Shown piece after piece: positions 33,056 to 40,180 of a stretch of 40,180 nucleotides of DNA (position 1 is the first letter of the stretch; each line of letters opens with the position of its first letter). The notes below the pieces were generated by a model. The model did no database searches and was not told where the DNA came from. It was given only the letters and a program-made list of their open reading frames with translations. This stretch comes from Methanobrevibacter thaueri (GTDB lineage: Archaea; Methanobacteriota; Methanobacteria; Methanobacteriales; Methanobacteriaceae): the NCBI RefSeq assembly GCF_015062905.1, contig NZ_SUTK01000014.1, forward strand, positions 1 to 40,180, in the 5' to 3' direction. A program made the translations under genes and the position numbers.

Positions 33056-34130
33056 CTAATTCATCTCTTTCTATACCGTTTTTGATTTCAAGAGCAATTC
33101 TTCTTCCCATACTCATAGGTTTGCCGTAAGTCAAGTATGAGTAAGGAGAACCGTCCATGAATGTGTTTGTTCCACCGTCGGTTCTTGCACTGATTTCAAA
33201 ACAGATTACTTCCAGATTATCATTTACTAATGTTTGCATACAGAATGGTCCGTTTAATCCAGGAGCAACTAATTTTTTAGCACTTTCAGTTAATTTATCA
33301 GCAATGTCAAATACTTGTGGAAGCAAGGATTCACGAATTACTGCAGGGTGGTTACCGGTTACAACATAAGATGGACTTAAGTCAATGTCCAATTGGTCTT
33401 TTGCAGGCATCCTGACAAAACCATCAATACTTGATTCGTATCTTGTATCCATACCCATCAATTCGACCTTGTCATCGAGAGCTGAGTAGAAATAGTGGAT
33501 ACAGTAGTTACATCCTGAAACATACTCTTCAATGTGGGCAGCTTCTACATCGCTGTCTTCCAACCATCCACGGGCTTTCATAGCTTCGATTTTTGCATCG
33601 AACTCTTCAGTGGATGATGCTACAAAGTAACCTCTTCCTCCTCTTGCACCTGGGAATTTGACCATTACAGGACGGTCGATTTCTGAAGGGCCATTGTATT
33701 TGAATGGTATTCTTACATTACCTTCAACAAGCAATGCTCTTTCCTTGTCCCTTTCAGCTTCCCATCTGAGCACGTCTCTGTTTCCAAACATTGGGACATT
33801 AAATTTATCTTCTACGTTATCAAGACCGGCGTATGCAACAAAAGATCCGTGAGGAACAACGATTGCATTCATATCTCTGAGTTTTTGCTGAACATCCTCA
33901 TTGACTATGTCCTTGAATTCATCGACAATGATGTATTCATCTGCAACTCCAAATCTTTGATATGGAACTTCTCTTCCTTTTTCACAAACGATAGCGGTTC
34001 TAAATCCTTCTTCCTTTGCACCTTGCAAAATATGTAAAGAAGTGTGACTTCCGAGAGTAGCTATTGTGATTTCACTTTTGTCATAACCAGCCAAAATATC
34101 TAAAATATCTTCCTTTTTAACTTCTCCCAT
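33039..34130 (-). CDS. purP: Formate-dependent AICAR ligase PurP
   Basis: The 363-residue ATP-grasp protein is the archaeal 5-formaminoimidazole-4-carboxamide ribonucleotide synthetase. It carries IATLGSHTSLHILQGAKEEGFRT (about 21-43), KFPGARGGRGYF with ATP-grasp loops (about 158-169), HIEEYVSGCNYCIHYFYS (about 195-212), and ICFEISARTDGGTNTFMDGSPYS (about 313-335) for metal and substrate binding. It formylates AICAR with formate and ATP instead of using a folate-dependent PurH route, as in methanogens. The ATG is preceded by AGGAGAAGAT. Purine genes are not adjacent here, so it is a single-gene unit with its own terminator. Confidence 0.96.
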   Translation of the reverse strand: MGEVKKEDILDILAGYDKSEITIATLGSHTSLHILQGAKEEGFRTAIVCEKGREVPYQRFGVADEYIIVDEFKDIVNEDVQQKLRDMNAIVVPHGSFVAYAGLDNVEDKFNVPMFGNRDVLRWEAERDKERALLVEGNVRIPFKYNGPSEIDRPVMVKFPGARGGRGYFVASSTEEFDAKIEAMKARGWLEDSDVEAAHIEEYVSGCNYCIHYFYSALDDKVELMGMDTRYESSIDGFVRMPAKDQLDIDLSPSYVVTGNHPAVIRESLLPQVFDIADKLTESAKKLVAPGLNGPFCMQTLVNDNLEVICFEISARTDGGTNTFMDGSPYSYLTYGKPMSMGRRIALEIKNGIERDELEKIIT

Positions 34131-34253
34131 TTTATCTTCTCCTAAAAGAATGATATTTAAATATATATTTTTAACAATTAATAAAGTTTTTTTAATTAAT
34201 TTTAATAGGAATAATTAACAGAACATTATATGAATAATTAAGGAATGAAAAAA

Positions 34254-34784
34254 ATGTTAATTGGTTTAATATCAGACACCCATATACCTGACAGAGCAAG
34301 AATATTGCCTCAAAATGTAATTGATGCATTCAGCGACGTTGAATTGATTTTACATGCCGGAGATCTGACTTCCCTGAAAGTCTTGGACGAACTGGAACAG
34401 ATCGCTCCGGTCATGGCAGTTCAGGGAAATATGGACCGTGCCAATGGAATTGACCTGTCGAGGGCAAAGATTGTTGAAGTTGAAGGCCTCAAAATCGGAA
34501 TCATACATGGGGAAGTATATCCGCGTGCGGACAGCGACCAGTTATTGTATCTGGCCAAGGAACTGAATGTGGACATATTGGTTTCAGGACATTCCCATCA
34601 GCCAAAAATAGAGCAGAAGGAAGGGATTCTGCTTTTAAATCCGGGAAGCCCTATTGTTCCAAGGCTTGCAGACAGAACAGTCATGTTGCTTGAAATCAAA
34701 AACAAGGCAGTTGATGTGGAGATAGTCAAGATTGGCTCACCGGTATGCAGTGCACTTGACTTTGACCAATACAAGAGGGATTGA
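34254..34784 (+). CDS. YfcE-type metallophosphodiesterase
   Basis: The 176-residue protein has the calcineurin-like metal motifs in order: SDTH (7-10), HAGD (about 35), GNMD (about 58), HGE (about 84) and SGHSH (about 108-112), ending in NPGS. It is a small phosphodiesterase of the YfcE/MJ0936 type. The natural substrate is uncertain; members hydrolyse phosphodiester bonds such as model cyclic or aryl phosphates. The start is the ATG at 34254, since AGGA at 34241-34244 touches an earlier in-frame ATG but lies nine bases from this one. It is followed by rlmE after a single base. Confidence 0.92.
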   Translation: MLIGLISDTHIPDRARILPQNVIDAFSDVELILHAGDLTSLKVLDELEQIAPVMAVQGNMDRANGIDLSRAKIVEVEGLKIGIIHGEVYPRADSDQLLYLAKELNVDILVSGHSHQPKIEQKEGILLLNPGSPIVPRLADRTVMLLEIKNKAVDVEIVKIGSPVCSALDFDQYKRD

Positions 34785-34785
34785 A

Positions 34786-35406
34786 ATGGGAAGCAAATGG
34801 CAAATGGAAAAACATAATGACCCCTATTATAAAAAAGCTAAAAAGGAAGATTATCGTTCAAGAGCATCATATAAACTCAAACAGCTCGATAAAAAATACA
34901 AGCTCATCAAGCAGGGAAATACAGTAGTGGACCTTGGTGCGGCACCGGGCGGATGGTCCCAGGTCGCCCTTGAAAAGGTAGGCGAGGATGGGATTGTTGT
35001 CGGTGTTGACTTGAACAGATTCAAAAAGTTCCACGAAGAGAACTACTACGGAATCAGAGGGGATTTCACAACCCCTGAAGTTCAGCAAAAAATAATGGAC
35101 ATTATCGGAGGAAAGGCAAAAGTGGTAATGTCTGACGCATCACCTTCACTGTGCGGAATCAAAAACATTGACCAGCTCCGGTCCATTGACCTGACATATG
35201 CTGTTATCGGAATAGCCGAGAATATCCTGGAGCCGAAAGGAAATCTTGTCATGAAAGTATTTCAGGGCCCCGAATATAAGGAAATGCTGGATTCACTCAA
35301 AAGCAAATTCAGGCATGTGAGAACTACAAAACCCGCATCATCACGTAAAAAAAGCTCTGAAATGTACGTGGTCGGCCTGGAATATATGCCTAACAAAAAA
35401 AAATAG
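34786..35406 (+). CDS. rlmE: RlmE/FtsJ-type 2'-O-ribose RNA methyltransferase
   Basis: The 206-residue protein has the FtsJ features: SRASYKLKQLD (catalytic Lys), SAM-binding VVDLGAAPGGWSQVA, MSDASPS (Asp), LVMKVFQG (Lys) and SSEMYVVG (Glu), a complete KDKE tetrad. It methylates 2'-O-ribose on rRNA or tRNA; in archaea the target is probably 23S rRNA. I use the ATG at 34786, one base after the phosphodiesterase stop, with GAGGGA six bases before it. A longer frame from 34732 is rejected because it overlaps the upstream gene. Confidence 0.94.
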   Translation: MGSKWQMEKHNDPYYKKAKKEDYRSRASYKLKQLDKKYKLIKQGNTVVDLGAAPGGWSQVALEKVGEDGIVVGVDLNRFKKFHEENYYGIRGDFTTPEVQQKIMDIIGGKAKVVMSDASPSLCGIKNIDQLRSIDLTYAVIGIAENILEPKGNLVMKVFQGPEYKEMLDSLKSKFRHVRTTKPASSRKKSSEMYVVGLEYMPNKKK

Positions 35407-35420
35407 AAAAAGAAAATAAA

Positions 35421-35840
35421 TTAAAGTTCGTTGTAGGCTTGATTGGCTGTTTTGAGTTTTTCTTTAGCGAACTCAATCCTACTGTCCACTTCATTAGACG
35501 GTTTGCCAGCATCCAAAGCACTTTGAACATTCTGAATGGCCGAATCTGCCCGTGACAACTCTATTTTTGCATCGTTATACACCTTGACATCATCAGGACC
35601 ACCAGCATAATAAGTCGCTTTTACACTATCGAACTTGACAGACAGATTGTTATATGAAGATCGTAACTCCGCAAGTTCATCATATTGAGTTCCAGAGGAT
35701 ATTTCATTAGTAATTCCATTTGAAACAACGCTGTAACCTACATATGCTACAACAATGATTGTTGAAATTATCATGATGATTCCAACAACAGAAATTAGCA
35801 TTGAAGTGGATTTGAATAAGCTTAATCTAGATTTTCTCAT
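35421..35840 (-). CDS. Membrane-anchored helical protein of unknown function
   Basis: The 139-residue protein has a basic N-terminus (MRKSRLSLFK), one membrane helix at about 13-38 and an outer region (about 45-139) of predicted coiled coil with heptad-like patterning. No lipobox or cysteine is present. It is probably anchored in the membrane with the helical part outside. I do not recognise it. The ATG has GAGGTT six bases upstream. It diverges from mcm across 118 bases of AT-rich DNA that hold the promoters for both. Confidence 0.65.
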   Translation of the reverse strand: MRKSRLSLFKSTSMLISVVGIIMIISTIIVVAYVGYSVVSNGITNEISSGTQYDELAELRSSYNNLSVKFDSVKATYYAGGPDDVKVYNDAKIELSRADSAIQNVQSALDAGKPSNEVDSRIEFAKEKLKTANQAYNEL

Positions 35841-35958
35841 ATTAACCTCAAATAATAAATCTATTATATACCAATATGTTCATTTTAGTATATTAATATT
35901 ACTTTTCAGATGCTCTTTGGTAATGTTTTTTAACTATAAAAAAAATAATATTAAGACA

Positions 35959-37959
35959 ATGAACTCTACTAGCAAAACACAAACATCAACTGCAAAATTT
36001 GAAGAATTTTTTGCAACATCATATAAGGATGACGTATTCAAGATACTCGAAAAATATCCTGATGACAGGTCACTGACTGTGAATTACCAATCATTAGAGA
36101 TGTTTGATCCGGAATTGGCTGATTTATTGATTGAAAAGCCTGAAGAGGTTATTCAAGCGGCACAGATTGCTATAAAAAATATTGATCCATTAGTGAAGGA
36201 CGCTGACATCAATATTCGTTTTGAAAATCTGAGCAACATCATTCCGTTAAAAGACCTCTTGAGTAAGTATATTGGAACATTTGTCTCAGCTGACGGAATT
36301 GTGAGAAAAACAGATGAAATAAGACCTCGTATTGAAACCGGTGTTTTTGAATGTAGAGGATGCATGAGATTGCACGAGGTCGAACAGACATCTGGAAATC
36401 ACATCATAGAACCGTCATTATGCAGCGAATGTGGTGGAAGGTCATTCAGACTGCTCCAGGAGGAATCAAAATACATAGACACCCAAACCGCAAGGATGCA
36501 GGAGCCTTTGGAGAATCTGTCTGGAGGAACCGAACCTAAACAGATGCTGATGATTTTGGAAGACGACCTGGTTGACGACCTGAATCCTGGAGACAAGGTA
36601 AGAATCACAGGTACCCTTAAAACATTCAGGGAGGAAAGAAGCGGTAAATTCAAAAATTACATCTATGTCAATCATATTGAACCGCTGGAGCAGGAATTTG
36701 AAGAGCTCCATCTTTCCGAAGAGGATGAAGAGAAAATCATTGAACTGTCACAAGACCCTCACATTTACGATAAGATTATCAAATCCACAGCACCATCAAT
36801 CAGAGGATATAGGGAAGTTAAGGAAGCTATTGCCCTTCAACTGTTTGGAGGAGCTGCAAAACAACTTGAGGATGAGACCAAACTAAGGGGAGACATTCAT
36901 ATTCTGATTGTTGGAGACCCAGGTATTGGTAAATCCCAGATATTGAAATACGTTTCAAGACTCGCACCAAGAAGTATCTATACAAGTGGTAAAGGTACAA
37001 GTGGAGCAGGATTAACTGCAGCAGCCGTTAGGGACGAACTTGGAGGATGGTCTCTTGAAGCAGGTGCATTGGTACTTGGGGACCAGGGTAACGTATGTGT
37101 TGACGAATTGGACAAGATGCGGTCAGAAGACCGTTCAGCGCTTCACGAAGCATTGGAACAGCAGACCGTAAGTATTGCAAAAGCCGGAATTATGGCAACA
37201 TTGAATTCAAGATGTTCCGTTCTTGCGGCAGCAAACCCTAAATTCGGAAGATTCGACAGATACAAAGTGCTTGCAGAACAGATCGATTTGCCTGCACCAA
37301 TCATTTCCCGTTTCGATTTGATATTTGTAATTGAAGACAAGCCAAGCAGGGAAAAGGATTCCGATTTGGCAAAACACATTCTGGAAATACATAAGGAAAA
37401 TACCGTAAACTACGAAATCGAACCTGAACTGCTTAGGAAATATATTGCATATGCCCGTAAGAACATCAATCCACGCCTAACCGATGAAGCCAATGAAATT
37501 CTAAGGGAATTTTATGTAAATACCAGAAACAGCAATCCAGAAGAGCAGGGCGCAGTCCCAATTACCGCCAGACAGCTGGAAGCTACCATTCGTCTGGCAG
37601 AAGCCAGCGCCAAAATCAAGCTTAAAGACAAAGTGGAAAAAGAGGATGCTGACAAGGCGGTTAAACTGACCATGTTCTGTCTTAAGGACATTGGTGTCGA
37701 TCCGGAAACCGGTGAAATCGACATTGACCGTATCGGAGACGGCACACCAAAATCCGACAGGGACAAAATACAAAGGGTAACCGAAGAGATCCAAAACCTT
37801 GAGGAAGAATTAGGCGGAGACGCTCCATTGAATGTTTTAATCTCAAATATGAGTGATAAATATGGAATGAGCGAAGACAAAACCGAGCAAATTGTCAGAA
37901 ACCTAAAACAAAAAGGAGTAATCTACGAACCTACTACAGGATACTTTAGAATAGCCTAA
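35959..37959 (+). CDS. mcm: Replicative minichromosome maintenance (MCM) helicase
   Basis: The 666-residue protein is a normal-length archaeal MCM. The N-terminal domain has a zinc site (CRGC about 132, CSEC about 155) and OB-fold hairpins. The AAA+ core has Walker A GDPGIGKSQ (about 318), Walker B VCVDELDKM (about 378), the arginine-finger SRFDLIF, and a C-terminal winged helix (about 595-666). No intein interrupts the Walker motifs, a frequent insertion site in archaeal MCM genes. I use the ATG at 35959; an upstream in-frame extension would overlap the facing gene. No ribosome site precedes it and a TATA-like AACTATAAAAA lies about 24 bases away, suggesting a leaderless mRNA. aIF2-beta follows. 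Confidence 0.97.
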   Translation: MNSTSKTQTSTAKFEEFFATSYKDDVFKILEKYPDDRSLTVNYQSLEMFDPELADLLIEKPEEVIQAAQIAIKNIDPLVKDADINIRFENLSNIIPLKDLLSKYIGTFVSADGIVRKTDEIRPRIETGVFECRGCMRLHEVEQTSGNHIIEPSLCSECGGRSFRLLQEESKYIDTQTARMQEPLENLSGGTEPKQMLMILEDDLVDDLNPGDKVRITGTLKTFREERSGKFKNYIYVNHIEPLEQEFEELHLSEEDEEKIIELSQDPHIYDKIIKSTAPSIRGYREVKEAIALQLFGGAAKQLEDETKLRGDIHILIVGDPGIGKSQILKYVSRLAPRSIYTSGKGTSGAGLTAAAVRDELGGWSLEAGALVLGDQGNVCVDELDKMRSEDRSALHEALEQQTVSIAKAGIMATLNSRCSVLAAANPKFGRFDRYKVLAEQIDLPAPIISRFDLIFVIEDKPSREKDSDLAKHILEIHKENTVNYEIEPELLRKYIAYARKNINPRLTDEANEILREFYVNTRNSNPEEQGAVPITARQLEATIRLAEASAKIKLKDKVEKEDADKAVKLTMFCLKDIGVDPETGEIDIDRIGDGTPKSDRDKIQRVTEEIQNLEEELGGDAPLNVLISNMSDKYGMSEDKTEQIVRNLKQKGVIYEPTTGYFRIA

Positions 37960-38072
37960 ATTATCCCATTTTTCATTTTTTTTATTGAAAATTTCAGAAT
38001 TCATGTTAATTATCAATACATTAATAAATGATTAAAACTAAATTTAATATATTATACTTATACTAATTTTAT

Positions 38073-38079
38073 AAGGAGC
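38073..38079 (+). promoter_or_regulatory. Ribosome binding site of aIF2-beta
   Basis: AAGGAGC is followed seven bases later by the ATG at 38087, with GATAAT in between. It contrasts with the absence of a ribosome site before mcm just upstream, and implies that aIF2-beta has its own start signals. Confidence 0.7.
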
Positions 38080-38086
38080 GATAATT

Positions 38087-38494
38087 ATGGATAAATATGA
38101 AGATTTATTAGAAAGAGCAATAGACCAATTACCTCCTGAAGTATTTGAACACAAAAGATTCAAAATTCCTAAAGCTTATTCAGATATCCAAGGTAATAGA
38201 ACATTCATTAAAAACTTTAAAGATGTTGCAGAAGGTTTGAACAGAGACCCTCAACATTTATTGAAATTCTTAATGAGAGAGTTAGGTACTGCAGGAAATA
38301 TCGAAGGTCAAAGAGCAATCCTACAAGGTAAATTTACTCACTACTTGATAAATGAAAGAATTGAAGATTATGTGGACAAATATGTAATTTGCCACGAATG
38401 TAACAGACCGGATACAAGAATTATCAGAGAAGGTAGAATATTCTTACTTAAATGTGCTGCATGCGGTGCAACAGCACCTTTAAAATCATTATAA
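38087..38494 (+). CDS. eif2b: Translation initiation factor aIF2 subunit beta
   Basis: The 135-residue protein is the archaeal beta subunit of the initiation factor that delivers initiator Met-tRNA. It has the N-terminal helix, a central alpha/beta domain and a C-terminal zinc ribbon with the two CxxC pairs (CHEC, CAAC) near residues 104 and 125. It binds the gamma subunit and helps bring GTP and Met-tRNAi to the ribosome. The gene order mcm, aIF2-beta, nmd3, tyrS is known from other Methanobacteriales, which supports the assignment. It is co-directional with nmd3, whose ATG is 34 bases after this stop. Confidence 0.96.
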   Translation: MDKYEDLLERAIDQLPPEVFEHKRFKIPKAYSDIQGNRTFIKNFKDVAEGLNRDPQHLLKFLMRELGTAGNIEGQRAILQGKFTHYLINERIEDYVDKYVICHECNRPDTRIIREGRIFLLKCAACGATAPLKSL

Positions 38495-38528
38495 TTCTAC
38501 TTTTTTTACTTATTTTTTTAGAGATACA

Positions 38529-39572
38529 ATGTTTTGTCCAGAGTGCGGAAGTACAGATAAAGAGATGGTCGGAGACATCTGCATAGACTGCTTTTTAAAG
38601 GAATTTCAAATGATCGAGATTCCAAAAAGAATTGAAGTTCAGATATGCAGCCACTGCAACAGCAAACTTGAAGAGGGAAAATGGAGCGATGAGTTCATTC
38701 CCGAAGAGGAAATCATTTACCGCGCACTTGAGAGAAACATCCAAATCGCCGACGAGGTTGAAAATGAAATAATCAACCTTGAGATAGATCAGATCAAGGG
38801 AACAATAGCTTACTGTTATGTTGAAGTTATTGGTGAGGTTCACGGTACACAGATAGAGGAAACCCATGACTGCGAAGTCAAAATCCTTAAAACAGTCTGT
38901 CCAACATGCAGCAAAATACAGTCCGGATATTATGAAACTGTAGTCCAGTTCAGGGCAGATTCAAGAGAGATAAAAGCCGAAGAGTATGTCAAAGCGGATG
39001 AGATTGTTGAAAGGACACTGATGAAACAGTCAAAAAGTGACAAGCTGGCATATTGCCCTCAAATCGCAAAGCTGAAGGAAGGCTATGACTACTACATTGG
39101 ATCATTCAAATCAGGCCACAAGGTCGCTGATGCGCTGACTGAAGAATTTGGAGGCATAATAAAGGAATCCCCAAGGCTCATAAGTGAGGACAAATCCACC
39201 GGAAAAGGACTTTACAGGGTTTGGATTTCAGTCAGAATCCCTGAATTCGAAATTGGCGATTTCATTGGATTTGAGGATAAGATCCTTCAAGTGACCAGCA
39301 TCGGCAAAAGCAGCGTTGTCGGAGTGGACATTTCAACAAACAAAAAGCATAACATTCCAATGAAAAATATGGAAAGCATAAAACTCGTCAAAAAATCAGA
39401 TGACATTGAAACTACAACAATAATCTCAAAATCCCCTCAATTCCTTCAGATTCTAGATCCAATAGACTATTCTGCATTGGACCTGAACATGAAAGAGGAA
39501 TATGATGAATTGAATGTTGGCGAAGAAGTGAGACTTATTAGAATTGAAAATAACGTTTATTTATTGATTTAA
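38529..39572 (+). CDS. Archaeal NMD3-like ribosome-biogenesis protein
   Basis: The 347-residue protein has four zinc-binding CxxC pairs (CPEC, CIDC, CSHC, CPTC), at about 3-6, 18-21, 39-42 and 128-131, with spacing of the NMD3 N-terminal domain. The later region has the SH3- and OB-like parts typical of archaeal NMD3. Eukaryotic NMD3 binds the large ribosomal subunit and adapts it for nuclear export; archaea use the homologue in subunit maturation. GATACA precedes the ATG, no strong ribosome site. The TAA is followed by tyrS after eight bases. Confidence 0.92.
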   Translation: MFCPECGSTDKEMVGDICIDCFLKEFQMIEIPKRIEVQICSHCNSKLEEGKWSDEFIPEEEIIYRALERNIQIADEVENEIINLEIDQIKGTIAYCYVEVIGEVHGTQIEETHDCEVKILKTVCPTCSKIQSGYYETVVQFRADSREIKAEEYVKADEIVERTLMKQSKSDKLAYCPQIAKLKEGYDYYIGSFKSGHKVADALTEEFGGIIKESPRLISEDKSTGKGLYRVWISVRIPEFEIGDFIGFEDKILQVTSIGKSSVVGVDISTNKKHNIPMKNMESIKLVKKSDDIETTTIISKSPQFLQILDPIDYSALDLNMKEEYDELNVGEEVRLIRIENNVYLLI

Positions 39573-39580
39573 GTGATAAA

Positions 39581-40180
39581 ATGAATATTGAAGAAAAAAT
39601 TCAATTGATTGAAGAAGGAACTTTGGAAGTTATAGACACAGAAGAATTGAAAGAAGTGCTTGAAAAAGAACAGCCTATAGCTTATACCGGTTATGAACCT
39701 TCAGGTAAAATCCATTTAGGGCATGCCGTAACCGTGCAGAAATTAAAGCAACTGCAGAAGTTAGGCTTTAAGATTAAAATCCTATTAGCAGATTATCATG
39801 CATTCCTTAATGGAAAAGGAACAATTGAAGAGATTGCCGAAACCGCAGAATACAACAAAAAATGTTTCCAGGCATTGGGGCTTGACGAAACCACTGAATT
39901 CGTTTTAGGTTCATCTTTCCAGTTAGAGCCATCCTACACAGATAAAGTTTATCAATTGGCCACCATGACCACCTTAAAAAGGGCCAGAAGAAGTATGGAC
40001 CAGGTAAGCCGTGCCGACGATAACCCTAAAGTGGCCAGCGTAATCTATCCTATCATGCAGACCGTCGATATGGCTGCATTGGAGGTTGACATTGCACTTG
40101 GAGGAATGGAACAGAGAAAAATCCAGATGCTGGCACGTGAAAACCTGGAAAAAATCGGCGAAAACGTTCCTGTCTGCATT
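39581..40180 (+). CDS. tyrS: Tyrosyl-tRNA synthetase, N-terminal part (runs off right edge)
   Basis: The first 200 codons are open to the window edge. The Rossmann class I signature reads GYEPSGKIHLGHAV (about 37-50; HIGH-like HLGH at 46-49), with tyrosine-binding residues in ADYHAF and MQTVDMAALEVDIALGG. It matches archaeal TyrRS length and order. It attaches tyrosine to tRNA-Tyr. The KMSKS-like C-terminal part lies beyond the window. The ATG is preceded by AAGTGATAAA, and it follows nmd3 by eight bases, so the cluster mcm, aIF2-beta, nmd3, tyrS is co-directional. Confidence 0.95.
   Translation, partial: MNIEEKIQLIEEGTLEVIDTEELKEVLEKEQPIAYTGYEPSGKIHLGHAVTVQKLKQLQKLGFKIKILLADYHAFLNGKGTIEEIAETAEYNKKCFQALGLDETTEFVLGSSFQLEPSYTDKVYQLATMTTLKRARRSMDQVSRADDNPKVASVIYPIMQTVDMAALEVDIALGGMEQRKIQMLARENLEKIGENVPVCI

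Noticed and set aside
34732..34785. Longer start for rlmE
   Set aside because: It lies within the coding end of the phosphodiesterase gene, and ATG 34786 has GAGGGA just upstream and the expected FtsJ N-terminus.
35755..35958. In-frame N-terminal extension of mcm
   Set aside because: It would overlap the facing gene at 35421-35840, is hydrophobic and unlike MCM N-termini, and the ATG at 35959 gives a normal-length protein with a TATA-like sequence at the right distance.
36900..37400. Possible intein in mcm
   Set aside because: The Walker A, Walker B and arginine-finger motifs follow each other at normal spacing with no insertion.

Overview
The window looks like chromosomal DNA of a host-associated, low-GC methanogenic archaeon of the Methanobacteriales, most likely Methanobrevibacter or a close relative. 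The evidence is AT-rich intergenic DNA, Shine-Dalgarno sites of the AGGTGAT/GGAGG type, archaeal TATA boxes, and lineage marker genes: the YcaO/TfuA pair that thioamidates methyl-coenzyme M reductase, archaeal PurP, NucS/EndoMS, MCM helicase, aIF2-beta, archaeal NMD3, an Lhr-type helicase and a DUF4013 membrane protein. Assignments rest on reading motifs; no database search was run.

Layout. At 1-97 the first codons of a probable TnpB (IS200/IS605-type) gene run off the left edge, with a perfect hairpin at 401-422 that may mark the element's left end. A DUF4013 membrane protein follows. From 1456 to 5365 lies a five-gene operon: an AIM24-like protein, then a complete bacterial-type partner-switching module (STAS antagonist, RsbW-like kinase, membrane-bound SpoIIE-type phosphatase), then an Sfp-type phosphopantetheinyl transferase. 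The last four genes overlap by ATGA, so they are translationally coupled. From 5370 to 8950, an M24 peptidase diverges from an operon of M50 membrane metalloprotease, ycaO and tfuA. Both directions appear to use one palindromic TATA box.

9108-12072 is a minus-strand set (amidohydrolase, universal stress protein, four-CBS protein, small conserved protein). A zinc-ribbon protein with a duplicated domain follows, then carAB, a compact SNF2 ATPase, nadC, and rnz-mscS-nadA. 22253-24611 holds two paralogous MetX-like alpha/beta hydrolases, one of which has lost its catalytic serine, with a small ORF between them. 24689-28448 has nucS, a hypothetical gene, a zinc-ribbon/PsbP-like membrane protein, a nitrilase-family amidase and a HEAT-repeat protein. 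28539-33030 has an SDR dehydrogenase, lhr and two small membrane proteins. 33039-35840 has purP, a phosphodiesterase, rlmE and a membrane-anchored hypothetical. 35959 to the right edge is an information-processing cluster: mcm, aIF2-beta, nmd3 and the 5' part of tyrS.

Points most worth attention: the partner-switch/PPTase operon in an archaeon, where there is no sigma factor for it to control; the palindromic TATA box shared by two leaderless divergent genes; two genes whose Shine-Dalgarno spacing points to ATT start codons; the hydrolase with a GEGIG nucleophile elbow; and a likely mobile-element end at the left border.
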